Below are positions 27,940 through 38,999 of a stretch of DNA of 64,000 nucleotides, one piece after another (position 1 is the stretch's first letter; every line of letters begins with the position of its first letter). The stretch is from Gammaproteobacteria bacterium. Lineage in GTDB: Bacteria > Pseudomonadota > Gammaproteobacteria > Pseudomonadales > Pseudohongiellaceae. A model generated the notes under the pieces. It did not search any database, was not told the DNA's origin, and was given only the letters and a program-made list of their open reading frames with translations. The stretch covers positions 62,001-126,000 of the forward strand of contig JAGYKB010000001.1 of NCBI GenBank assembly GCA_018401885.1, in the 5' to 3' direction. Made by a program: the position numbers and the translations under genes.

Positions 27940-29154
27940 CTAATCGAGCAGGCCGAAACCCATTCTACCGCGCTCGACTCTCTGTCCAACATCTAGCACA
28001 TAGTCGGGGCCAATAGAGGCAATGGTCGGCGTGCCGCTGCCCATCATGGCGATCGTGAGTTCGCGGTTGAGAAGGTTTAGCACGCGCTCGACACCGGCTT
28101 GGCCGAAGGCGCCTAGTCCCCAGCAGTAGGGGCGACCGATACCCACGGCTGTCGCTCCTAGCGAGAGCGCTTTATAAATATCCGTTCCACGGCGGAATCC
28201 GCCGTCAACAACGATAGGGATTCGACCGTTCACGGCGGCAACGATTTCTGGCAGACATTCTATAGTCGCACGCTCGGTTTCTACTGCGCGGCCGCCGTGA
28301 TTAGACACGACGATTCCGTCCGCTCCATGTTGTACGGCAAGTGCCGCGTCAGCGCCTACTTCGATCCCTTTGATTAGCACCTTCATGTTGGTGACTTCTT
28401 TCATTCGACCAATGACGCTCCACGTTAGAGAGGAGTCATTGAGCATGACACCTTTCATGTCGAGCCCTTTGAAGATGGGCTTAGCCTGTCCTTTGTGACA
28501 CACGCTGCAGTCGCGGTCGTCTTCGCGCATGAGCAGCGACTGGGTCTCGGTATTGCGCCCGCCTGGTAAATCGATTGTTAGGCAAACCGCAGTACAGCCT
28601 GCGGCCTCGGCGCGTTGGAGCATTGCGACGGTATTCGCCCAGCGGTTAGTGGGATAGAGCTGAAACCAGATTGGCTCGTCGCGTGCCTCTGCGACCGCCT
28701 CAATAGCCGTAGACGACTGCGTGGAGAGAATCATATGGTGGCCGACGGCCTTCGCAGCGCGTGCGGTACCAAGTTCTGCCTCAGCATGATAAGCGCCTTG
28801 GCTTCCTACAGGGCAAATGATGATGGGCGACTTCGCCTGTGTGCCCAAAATATCGATACTTAGATCGGGCGAACTGACATCAACGAGCCTACGTGGGCGG
28901 ATTTGAAAACGAGTAAAACCCGCACGGTTAGCACGCAGAGTTGCGTCACTATCAACGCCCGTTTGCAGGTAGCCAAAGTGAGCGGGCGGAATTTTCTCTC
29001 TCGCGAGCGCTTCCATCTCGAACACGTTTATTACTTCGGAGGGGTCGGTGAGACGCGCACCGAGCGTTTCTTCGACTTCCTGTGCAAAGGCTGAGTATTC
29101 GGTTAGGAGTGGGCTTGCTGCTAAGTACTTTAGAAATTCGCGTCTGCTATTCAT
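27940..29154 (-). CDS. Tat-exported FMN-dependent alpha-hydroxy-acid oxidase/dehydrogenase
   Basis: This is a 404-residue member of the lactate/glycolate oxidase family, a TIM barrel with FMN. Catalytic H286 and R289 lie in SNHGGR, and the phosphate-binding end is VVDGGFRRGTDIYKAL then ATAVGIGRP. Starting at ATG 29154, the N-terminus is MNSRREFLKYLAASPLL, a twin-arginine signal, so the folded enzyme is probably exported. Residues 216-220 read CSVCH, a CxxCH motif in the loop after barrel strand 4, compatible with covalent haem c. The substrate is unknown. The frame is open 28 codons further upstream, but that part lacks similarity. It converges on the propeller gene, eight bases apart. Confidence 0.87.
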   Translation of the reverse strand: MNSRREFLKYLAASPLLTEYSAFAQEVEETLGARLTDPSEVINVFEMEALAREKIPPAHFGYLQTGVDSDATLRANRAGFTRFQIRPRRLVDVSSPDLSIDILGTQAKSPIIICPVGSQGAYHAEAELGTARAAKAVGHHMILSTQSSTAIEAVAEARDEPIWFQLYPTNRWANTVAMLQRAEAAGCTAVCLTIDLPGGRNTETQSLLMREDDRDCSVCHKGQAKPIFKGLDMKGVMLNDSSLTWSVIGRMKEVTNMKVLIKGIEVGADAALAVQHGADGIVVSNHGGRAVETERATIECLPEIVAAVNGRIPIVVDGGFRRGTDIYKALSLGATAVGIGRPYCWGLGAFGQAGVERVLNLLNRELTIAMMGSGTPTIASIGPDYVLDVGQRVERGRMGFGLLD

Positions 29155-29356
29155 GGACTCTTTGCTCTCTTCATTATCTTGGTTTTGTTTCCTCGCGATT
29201 GGGTCTCTGTCTTGTTCAGATTGCGAGATCTTGTGCAATTTTCCGGCGTAACGTTATTCGATATTTGCTCTCGAAAATAGTAGGTTTAAAGCTGATTGTC
29301 TACCCATTGTCTCGAGTTGATTCGATTCATTGACTGCTTCATCCGTAAGTTCTGGC

Positions 29357-29385
29357 TTCGCAATTGTGCAGCCATTGGGTACACT
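29357..29385 (+). promoter_or_regulatory. Candidate promoter of the gamma carbonic anhydrase gene
   Basis: TTCGCA (29357-29362), a 17-base spacer and TACACT (29380-29385) each match four of six consensus positions. Transcription would begin near 29392, about 38 bases before the chosen TTG start, which argues against the longer open frame beginning at 29364. Confidence 0.35.
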
Positions 29386-29429
29386 TTGTAAGCAACCCGA
29401 GCATAATTTATTCAAAAGAGGACACACAC

Positions 29430-29954
29430 TTGCTTTACAGCCTTGATAGCGTTTCACCCCAAACCCAAGGCGACGATTTCTATGTCGCTGATTCTGCAAC
29501 TGTACTTGGCAATGTGATCCTCGAGAAAGACGCAAGCGTGTGGTTCGGCGCCGTGGTGCGTGGTGATACCGAAACGATAACGATAGGCGAGCGGAGTAAT
29601 GTGCAGGACTGCTCGGTGCTACATGCAGACAAGGGTTTTCCGCTTGTCATAGGCAGCGATGTCACTATTGGGCATAAGGTCATGCTGCATGGCTGCACGA
29701 TTGGCGCTGGTAGCCTTATTGGTATTAATGCAGTTGTGTTGAACGGCGCAGTGATAGGTAAGGGGTGTCTTATTGCCGCCAATGCGCTAATCACAGAAGG
29801 CATGGTGGTGCCCGACGGCTCCGTCGTGATGGGAGCGCCAGGGAAAATCCGCGGCGAATTAGATGAGGCGCGCAAGCAGGCCCTCATCGATTCAGCAACA
29901 CACTATGTTGAGAATGCCAAGCGCTTCAAGTCTGGACTCAAAGCGCTTTACTAG
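29430..29954 (+). CDS. Gamma-class carbonic anhydrase family protein (YrdA-like)
   Basis: This 174-residue left-handed beta-helix protein is built from hexapeptide repeats (for example [20 protein letters not shown]). The three histidines expected to bind the trimer-interface metal are present: one in SVLHADKG and two in [10 protein letters not shown]. The family converts CO2 and bicarbonate, or has lost that activity and serves as a small-molecule transferase-like trimer. I start at TTG 29430 (LLYSLD...), which has AGAGGA about nine bases upstream and gives the usual family N-terminus. An earlier TTG (29364) gives an unlikely extension. Confidence 0.88.
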   Translation: MLYSLDSVSPQTQGDDFYVADSATVLGNVILEKDASVWFGAVVRGDTETITIGERSNVQDCSVLHADKGFPLVIGSDVTIGHKVMLHGCTIGAGSLIGINAVVLNGAVIGKGCLIAANALITEGMVVPDGSVVMGAPGKIRGELDEARKQALIDSATHYVENAKRFKSGLKALY

Positions 29955-29967
29955 GGTGGCGAGTCTA

Positions 29968-31302
29968 CTAGGGGTTTAGCACCGAATAGCCCTGCACAGA
30001 ATAGGGCTTGTTGCTATAGCTCTCGACGATAGCTTGCACCGCGGTTACGCCGACATCCTGTCTTACATTGAGATGCGAATAAGAGCTGATCTGAGTCATC
30101 ATTATCCCGATCATATTCTCGATGGGGTCTACCCAGAAAATTGTTCCCCAGGCGCCACCCCAAGTAAAAGAACCTGGCGTAATCGGGTCTCGAGCAATGC
30201 CTGCGTCATTTAAAATCCCGAAGCCTAGTCCAAAATTGTATCCCGGCCCGCGAATGTATATATCATGATCCTTGCTGTGATTTGAGATCATGAGATTAAT
30301 CGTTTTAGGACTTAGTATCTGAGTCCGACCTAGCTTCCCGCCGTTAAGCAGCATCTGACTAAAACGCCAGTAGTCGCTGGCTGTCGAGAATAATCCCACT
30401 CCACCGTAATAGTCACTGCCGAAAAATGGCACGCTGCTGTAGTCTGGCGTTCGGAATACCTCGATAGTTTTATTAGGTCCCGTTGGCGAGTATACGGTAG
30501 CCACGCGGTCTCGTTTCTCTGCTGGGACCACATAGGATGTGTCATTCATCTCAAGAGGCTCAAAGATTCGTTTTCGCAAAAATTCCTGTAGCGGCTCGCC
30601 TGAAATTCGCTCGACTAAAAGCGCTACATAATCAGTGGAGCTGCCGTATTGCCAGTCTTCGCTTGGGTGGAAGGCAAGCGGGAGGGGCGCGCGTTTAATC
30701 AATGTCGCCTCTAAACTGCTTTCGCGGCCAAGGAGTTTTTGTTCGTCTTCGGTAAGTAACTCGCGTGCCGGATCCAGTCCAGTGGTGTGTGCTAATACAT
30801 CGCGCACAGTGATTGGCTGTCTGGGCGTCATTCGATGAATCCCGGCGTCGTCTTGCACGAGCACCTGTTTGTCGACGATTTCGGGTATCCATTTGCTTAC
30901 CGGATCGGTAAGCAAAAACAAGCCTTCTTCGTAGAGCATCATAAGCGCGGTGGAAACGATAGGCTTGGTCATCGACATGATGAAGAAAATGGTGTCTTCG
31001 CTCATGGGGGTGTCGCTTTCTTTATCGCGCCAGCCACGGGACTCAAAATGAACGACCTTACCATCGCGAGCGATAAGCGTGACGGTTCCGGCGAGCTGAT
31101 TGGCGTCAATATACCGCTGCATGGCTGCTGGTAAGCGCTCGAGTCGTTCGCTAGACATTCCTACGCTGGCTGGGCTTGATCGGGGCAAGGACTGTGCCCC
31201 TGCGCTGGCGCTAATTGCTGAGCTGACGATTAAAACGAGGGCAGCGAATAGGGTTGATTTTATTCTGCTCAAAGACAGTAGCTGTAGGTCGTCGTTTAGC
31301 AT
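29968..31302 (-). CDS. Exported beta-lactamase-fold serine hydrolase
   Basis: This 444-residue protein of the class C beta-lactamase/esterase family (COG1680) has a signal peptide (hydrophobic about 18-33, cleavage near AGAQ). The nucleophile motif is S110-M-T-K113, the second motif Y219-G-S, and the C-terminal equivalent of KTG is the TWGGAWGT segment. It is more likely an esterase or peptidase than an antibiotic-inactivating enzyme. It is third in a minus-strand run after an MFS transporter and an HSL-type esterase (36-base gap). A strong GGAGGAGT ribosome site precedes its ATG. Confidence 0.88.
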   Translation of the reverse strand: MLNDDLQLLSLSRIKSTLFAALVLIVSSAISASAGAQSLPRSSPASVGMSSERLERLPAAMQRYIDANQLAGTVTLIARDGKVVHFESRGWRDKESDTPMSEDTIFFIMSMTKPIVSTALMMLYEEGLFLLTDPVSKWIPEIVDKQVLVQDDAGIHRMTPRQPITVRDVLAHTTGLDPARELLTEDEQKLLGRESSLEATLIKRAPLPLAFHPSEDWQYGSSTDYVALLVERISGEPLQEFLRKRIFEPLEMNDTSYVVPAEKRDRVATVYSPTGPNKTIEVFRTPDYSSVPFFGSDYYGGVGLFSTASDYWRFSQMLLNGGKLGRTQILSPKTINLMISNHSKDHDIYIRGPGYNFGLGFGILNDAGIARDPITPGSFTWGGAWGTIFWVDPIENMIGIMMTQISSYSHLNVRQDVGVTAVQAIVESYSNKPYSVQGYSVLNP

Positions 31303-31338
31303 TGATACTCCTCCATGGAAAATCCGCTTACGGATAAT

Positions 31339-33815
<2,477 letters not shown>

Positions 33816-34019
33816 GTGGGTATGCTCCCTTTGTTTTTAGACAGACGCGAGAAAGCAGTATCACACAAGCTCTGAGAATGACCAACCACGAACGATAGCA
33901 CTGTCCGCGAGTGTATCCAGATCAGATTTCTTTTGCAGGCGTGTGATTAGCGCGACGCTAGGTCTTCTGACAGCTTATTGAAACCGTGCTATCTTTTGCC
34001 AATTAAAAAAGGAAGAGCA

Positions 34020-35435
34020 ATGCAAGATCCGGTCTGGACGTCTGTCATACCGCCTCTGTTGGCGATTGGGCTCGCGATAGTAACGCGGCAGGTGATTCTT
34101 TCCTTAAGCGTCGGCCTTTGGATGGGCGCCTGGCTTCTCGGTACGGGCAATCCGCTCGCTGCGGTCGCTCCGGCTATCGACTCTGTTATCAACGTATTTA
34201 CTGATCCAGGTGATACTCGTGTACTAGTGTTTACGTTGGTCATTGGCGGTCTTATTGCGACAATCGAAAAGTTGGGCGGAGTGCGGGGGTTTATCGCTCT
34301 GTTGCAGGAAAAAAATTGGGTCACAGGTCCCGAAAGAGCGCAGTGGCTCGCCTTCGCCACCGGCGTTGTCGTGTTTATCGAATCTAACATTACGCTTTTG
34401 ATTGCCGGTGCTATCTCAAGGCCACTTTTCGATAGGTATCGCGTTTCACGAGAGAAGCTCGCATATATTATCGATGCAACCTCTGCGCCTATTTGTGTAT
34501 TGATTCCGCTTAATGCTTGGGGAGCTGTTATCGTCAGCCTGCTTGCCTCCAGCGGCGTTGAGAGCCCAATTGATGTTTTCATAGGCGCGATATTTCTAAA
34601 TTTTTACGCTATTTTTGCTGTGCTCGTATGCGCTGTTGTCATTCTGTTTGGAGTCGATATTGGGCCGATGCGGAGCGCGCAGAAGCGGACAGCGACGGGG
34701 GAATTGCTTTGGCCAAATGCCACACCGATGGTGGATCCAAGTCTGATAGAAGCAGAGCAGACAAGGCAGTCTGGGGACTCGGCGACGCTTATGATTATCC
34801 CAGTGCTAGCGCTAGTCTTAAGTATGCCTCTGGGGCTTTTTATTACCGGCGGGGGCGATTTGACAGCTGGCTCCGGATCGACATCGGTTCTTTGGGCGGT
34901 GCTCGTTGCCTTAGCTGTAGCCTGGACAATCGTCCTGGCTAGCCGGCGCGCAACGCTCGAAACGCTTATGCAACTTTTCCTCAAGGGTGCTGGTGGGTTG
35001 TTACCTGTCGCGATGATCCTACTCTTCTCTCTGGCGCTCGGGGACGTTGCTAATGCGCTCGGCACAGGCGTTTACGTTGCGCAATTAGCTCAAGAAACTA
35101 TTCCGAGTTCGGTTTTGTTGCCGCTCTTGTTTTTATTATCAGCGTTTATCGCCTTCTCTATAGGTTCAAGTTGGGGCACCTTCGCTATCATGATTCCTCT
35201 GGCTATGCAGATTGTCGGTGCCTTAGAGGTGAACAGTTCTGTGTTTCTCGCTGCAGTGCTTTCCGGCGCTGTTTTCGGAGATCATGCCTCTCCGATTAGC
35301 GACACAACGGTTGTTGCTTCGATGGCCGCAGCTACCGATCATATTGATCATGTACGCACACAACTTCCCTACGCATTATTGAGCGCAGGCTTAGCAGCAG
35401 TGGCTTTTTTCGTAAGCGGGTTGATCTTGCTATAG
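34020..35435 (+). CDS. Na+/H+ antiporter NhaC family protein
   Basis: This 471-residue integral membrane protein of the NhaC/ion-transporter superfamily has many TM helices. Its family segments are GVVVFIESNITLLIAGAISR, then PICVLIPLNAWGA, and near the end GDHASPISDTTVVASMAA. It is expected to exchange sodium, or a small organic acid, for protons across the inner membrane. I start at ATG 34020 with AAGGAAGAG just upstream; an open frame from 33978 is not supported. The rhodanese gene follows after 22 bases. Confidence 0.9.
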   Translation: MQDPVWTSVIPPLLAIGLAIVTRQVILSLSVGLWMGAWLLGTGNPLAAVAPAIDSVINVFTDPGDTRVLVFTLVIGGLIATIEKLGGVRGFIALLQEKNWVTGPERAQWLAFATGVVVFIESNITLLIAGAISRPLFDRYRVSREKLAYIIDATSAPICVLIPLNAWGAVIVSLLASSGVESPIDVFIGAIFLNFYAIFAVLVCAVVILFGVDIGPMRSAQKRTATGELLWPNATPMVDPSLIEAEQTRQSGDSATLMIIPVLALVLSMPLGLFITGGGDLTAGSGSTSVLWAVLVALAVAWTIVLASRRATLETLMQLFLKGAGGLLPVAMILLFSLALGDVANALGTGVYVAQLAQETIPSSVLLPLLFLLSAFIAFSIGSSWGTFAIMIPLAMQIVGALEVNSSVFLAAVLSGAVFGDHASPISDTTVVASMAAATDHIDHVRTQLPYALLSAGLAAVAFFVSGLILL

Positions 35436-35457
35436 AGGGTTGTAGAGGACTTTAATT

Positions 35458-35775
35458 ATGATGAATTTTAATCGCATCGGGTGGCCTGAGTTTCAAAACA
35501 TGCTTTCTGAGTACGGTGCAGATGGAGTGCATATTGTCGACGTGCGTGATGAGCAATCTTATGAGGCTGGCCATGTTGAGAACGCGATACATCTCAGCGG
35601 TAGTAACGTAGCCAGCTTCGTGCAAAGCGCCGACCAAGCGAAGCCTGTGCTAGTGTACTGTTATCACGGAAATTCGAGCCAAAGTGCCGCTGCCTACTTA
35701 GCGGAGCAGGGATTTGAAGCGACGTTTAGTATAGACGGCGGGTACGAAACCTTTTACGACAAGGTTACTGTCTAA
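35458..35775 (+). CDS. glpE: Single-domain rhodanese (GlpE-like)
   Basis: This 105-residue single rhodanese domain is like GlpE, which transfers sulfane sulfur from thiosulfate to cyanide or thioredoxin in the cytoplasm. The active-site loop is CYHGNSS (VYCYHGNSSQSAA), the GlpE type, followed by the usual GYETFY end. The start at 35458 is ATG-ATG with GAGGAC upstream. It follows the NhaC gene closely and may share its transcript. Its last four bases overlap the stop of the convergent membrane-protein gene. Confidence 0.9.
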   Translation: MMNFNRIGWPEFQNMLSEYGADGVHIVDVRDEQSYEAGHVENAIHLSGSNVASFVQSADQAKPVLVYCYHGNSSQSAAAYLAEQGFEATFSIDGGYETFYDKVTV

Positions 35776-36155
35776 GAGGGTTGATCTGCTTTTTCGAAAG
35801 CGCGTTTGGCAGTTAGCACGGTGACCATGTAAAGCAAATTTAGAAGCGACCAAGCAAAGAGCTCAAAAGACCATAGTGTATGAGACTCTGGGTCAATAGT
35901 GCGGGCGCCAACAATCCAGCCACTCCATAATACAAGCAAGGCGATGGGGAAGGCGGCGACGAGTCGCCAACCATTGCGCCACTGGCGCCATGCTGCAAAG
36001 GATAATGCCGCGCTTGAGGTAAGTGTGAGAAAGACTATGATGAGCATCACTGTATGCCATAGTGGTATTGGGGTTTGCTCGGCGCCATACGCTGGTAGGG
36101 CAACAAGTGTAGTAGTTAGTCCGACCATTGGTAATAAAGAATCGATCTTGAGCAT
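35772..36155 (-). CDS. Small membrane protein of unknown function
   Basis: This 127-residue protein has a probable signal peptide or first TM (about 5-22, AYGA), then three TM segments (about 34-55, 66-84 and 97-115), with a basic loop RQWRNGWR between the first two. I recognise no family. ATG 36155 is chosen with AAGAGACC upstream; a longer frame starting at 36191 would add 12 residues of poor signal-peptide quality. It converges on and overlaps the rhodanese gene by four bases and is divergent from ppc. Confidence 0.6.
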   Translation of the reverse strand: MLKIDSLLPMVGLTTTLVALPAYGAEQTPIPLWHTVMLIIVFLTLTSSAALSFAAWRQWRNGWRLVAAFPIALLVLWSGWIVGARTIDPESHTLWSFELFAWSLLNLLYMVTVLTAKRAFEKADQPS

Positions 36156-36253
36156 ATAAGGTCTCTTGACAGAAAATAGATGTAGCGACAATAAGATGAA
36201 CTAAGCGTACCCCAGCAGAGGCTTCGAACGCAAAATCGTCTTCGAGTCTATGT

Positions 36254-38929
36254 ATGAATATTAATAGTCGAAAGATGCAATGGAGCAGTATGAGCAGTAA
36301 CAAGGGATTGGGTTTGTCAGCCAAGATACCGAGTAACAAAGACTACGAGAATCTAGTTGATCTTAATTATCAACTTTACAACGGGCTTTTCTTGACCCTA
36401 CCTCTCGACGAAATCGAGCAAACAGGGCTGCTGCTGCCGCTGCTCGAAGCGCGGGCGCAAAAAGGCTTGAGCCAAGGCGAAAACCCAGCGGAGATTCTTG
36501 AAGATTTTTTTGCAACGCACAGGCCGCATCTCGACGAGAAAGGCAGAATTCACTTTCTTTTTAGGGTTATTAAATATGTAGAAAGGCAGGTTGTTCTGGT
36601 CGATGCGCTTGAGGACGCTGCCTATCCGATCGTGCATAAAACAGAAACAAAAAATGTGCTCAGGCAATTACTAGAACGTGTGAAGGCGGATGGCCTCCAA
36701 GAGCAGTTTGATAAAGTGCTTGAGAATTTTGGCAGTAAAGTCATCCTGACGGCCCACCCGACTCAGTTTTATCCGGGACAGGTTCTGGCAATTATTACAG
36801 ACCTTGCCGCGGCTATTAAGAAGCAGGATATCGCAACTTCGCGAGATCTCCTGCAGCAGCTAGGTAATACACCTTTTTTTAATAACGAAAAGCCAACGCC
36901 TTTTGATGAAGCTACTAACCTCAGTTGGTATCTGGCTAATATTTTTTATGATGCGATTGGCAGTATCATGGATAGCATCGGTCCACAGCTTGCCGATCGT
37001 GTTGATTCCCCAAATCAGCTCTTAAGCGTCGGTTTTTGGCCTGGCGGAGACCGAGATGGCAACCCCTATGTCAATGTCGGTGTGACCTTACAAGTTGCCG
37101 ATAAACTTCGTTCATTAATTATGAGCTGCTATCACACCGATGTGCGCGAGCTCAAGCGTAGGCTTAGCTTTAAAGGAGTCTACAAACGGTTGGATGAACT
37201 GGAGGGAAAGCTCTATCGCGAAATTACCAAGCCCTGTGCAACCGACTTAACGCTTTCTGTTATGATCGAGTCAATAGATACAATTGAACAAACGGTTAAA
37301 GACTCCTATCAGGGCCTTTATGTTGAGCAGCTAGAGTCTTTCAAGCACAAAGTGAGCGCCTTTGGATTTCACTTCGCAAATCTAGATATTCGGCAAGATT
37401 CTCGTGTAATTCATCGCAGTTTTAATGCTGCGCGTTCACTCTATCCAGACTTTTTTCCAGCTGATTTCGATACGCTAGACGAAGCCTCGCAAATTGCTGT
37501 CTTGCTCGCAACGAAAACGCCTGAGACCCCGTTAGAGTTTAATGAATCCCTGGTGCCTGATGCCCTCGAACTCGATACGTTAGAATCACTCCGCGCTATG
37601 GCAATTATACAGCAGCGCAATGGCGAAACCGGATGTCATCGTTACATTATTAGTAATTGCCGTGGAGCAATCGACATCGCGCGTGTTAAGGCTTTATCGC
37701 ATTTGGTTGGCTGGAAGGCCGAGAATCATACCGTGGATATCGTGCCATTGTTCGAGACCATCGACGACCTCGCGCGGGCTGGACTAGGTATGACTAGTCT
37801 GTATTCATTCACTGACTACCGAGCGCATTTGGCAAGGCGTAGTGATCGACAAACTGTCATGCTGGGTTTCTCAGATGGCACGAAGGACGGCGGTTATCTT
37901 ATGGCTAACTGGGCTATCTACCGCGCAAAAGAAGATCTGACAGCGGTATCACGCGCAGTGGGGGTAGAAGTGGCCTTTTTTGATGGTCGTGGTGGTCCGC
38001 CTGCACGAGGCGGCGGTAGTACTTATGAGTTTTATGCAGCCCTTGGCAAGAACATCGAAAGTAACCAGATTCAATTGACCGTGCAGGGTCAGACTGTCAG
38101 CTCGTACTATGGAAATTCCGAGGCTGCGACCCACAACCTTCGACAGCTACTCGCCGCAGGTCTAGAGAATAATCTCTATGACAAACCCGAACGAGAACTG
38201 AATGGAGCACAGCGGCACTTGATGCAGGAACTTGCGAGCATCAGCTACGACCGTTACAAGGCTTTCAAATCTCATCCTCTCTTTATTCCCTATCTTGAGG
38301 AGATGAGTACGCTTAAATACTATGGGCGCACCAATATTGGCAGTCGTCCGACGAAGCGAGGCGGAGCAGAGGGGCTTAAGTTTGAGGATCTACGAGCCAT
38401 TCCTTTCGTCGGCGCTTGGGCACAGTTGAAACAGAATGTGCCTGGTTATTATGGTCTCGGTAGTGCTTTGCGGGAGCTCGAAAATGCGGGCCGATTGGAT
38501 GAGTGCAAAGCTCTTTATCAGAATTCGAAATTCTTTAAAGCGCTCGTAGACAACAGTATGCAGAGCATGAGTAAGTCAAATTTTGAGCTTACTTCCTATA
38601 TGGGAAGGCATCCTCGGTTTGGGGAGTTCTGGCAACAGGTCCATGCAGAGTTCGAATTAAGCGTCGAGATGGCGCTTAAAATATCCAATCAATCTATACT
38701 TCTTGAGGATAATCCCACGAGTAGGCTAAGTATCGCGCTACGACAGAAGCTGGTTCTGCCTTTGCTAGTTATTCAACAGTACGCGTTGACGCGCGCGCAG
38801 AAACTTGAGGGTGTAGTTGCGGATAGTACTTCGGATGAGTCGGAGGAAACGATACTCTATAAGCTTTACGAGAAGATGGTCATGCGCAGTCTGTTTGGCA
38901 ACGTGAACGCCTCTCGTAATTCTGCATAG
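36254..38929 (+). CDS. ppc: Phosphoenolpyruvate carboxylase
   Basis: Ppc carboxylates PEP with bicarbonate to oxaloacetate, refilling the TCA cycle. The 891-residue protein is normal in size. The first catalytic motif is LTAHPTQ with H168, the second is FFDGRGGPPARGGGSTYEF with the mobile glycine loop, and GGDRDGNPYVN also matches. ATG 36254 is the first start; ATG 36290 (MSSNKG), with GGAG four bases upstream, is a reasonable alternative and would remove 12 residues. The gene ends before a perfect inverted repeat shared with the convergent TPR gene. Confidence 0.95.
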   Translation: MNINSRKMQWSSMSSNKGLGLSAKIPSNKDYENLVDLNYQLYNGLFLTLPLDEIEQTGLLLPLLEARAQKGLSQGENPAEILEDFFATHRPHLDEKGRIHFLFRVIKYVERQVVLVDALEDAAYPIVHKTETKNVLRQLLERVKADGLQEQFDKVLENFGSKVILTAHPTQFYPGQVLAIITDLAAAIKKQDIATSRDLLQQLGNTPFFNNEKPTPFDEATNLSWYLANIFYDAIGSIMDSIGPQLADRVDSPNQLLSVGFWPGGDRDGNPYVNVGVTLQVADKLRSLIMSCYHTDVRELKRRLSFKGVYKRLDELEGKLYREITKPCATDLTLSVMIESIDTIEQTVKDSYQGLYVEQLESFKHKVSAFGFHFANLDIRQDSRVIHRSFNAARSLYPDFFPADFDTLDEASQIAVLLATKTPETPLEFNESLVPDALELDTLESLRAMAIIQQRNGETGCHRYIISNCRGAIDIARVKALSHLVGWKAENHTVDIVPLFETIDDLARAGLGMTSLYSFTDYRAHLARRSDRQTVMLGFSDGTKDGGYLMANWAIYRAKEDLTAVSRAVGVEVAFFDGRGGPPARGGGSTYEFYAALGKNIESNQIQLTVQGQTVSSYYGNSEAATHNLRQLLAAGLENNLYDKPERELNGAQRHLMQELASISYDRYKAFKSHPLFIPYLEEMSTLKYYGRTNIGSRPTKRGGAEGLKFEDLRAIPFVGAWAQLKQNVPGYYGLGSALRELENAGRLDECKALYQNSKFFKALVDNSMQSMSKSNFELTSYMGRHPRFGEFWQQVHAEFELSVEMALKISNQSILLEDNPTSRLSIALRQKLVLPLLVIQQYALTRAQKLEGVVADSTSDESEETILYKLYEKMVMRSLFGNVNASRNSA

Positions 38930-38946
38930 CGCTATCAAAGTATCGA

Positions 38947-38979
38947 GTCATCTGCTGCGTTAGGCTCGTAGCAGATGAC
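38947..38979. terminator. Perfect inverted repeat between convergent ppc and TPR genes
   Basis: GTCATCTGCT (38947-38956) and AGCAGATGAC (38970-38979) pair perfectly over ten bases around a 13-base loop. It lies 17 bases after the ppc stop and 20 bases before the end of the TPR gene, where a shared terminator would sit. No T run follows on either strand, so if it stops transcription it is not a classical intrinsic terminator; it may instead protect mRNA 3' ends. Confidence 0.5.
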
Positions 38980-38999
38980 CCTTCGACGAAGAAAAGCGT

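Noticed and set aside
29968-31302. Calling this an antibiotic-resistance beta-lactamase
   Set aside because: It shares the SxxK and Yx(N/S) motifs with esterases and peptidases of COG1680, lacks the typical KTG, and sits with an esterase and a transporter.
34628-35065. Open frames on both strands inside the NhaC gene
   Set aside because: Both lie fully within a strong membrane-protein gene and show no independent motifs.
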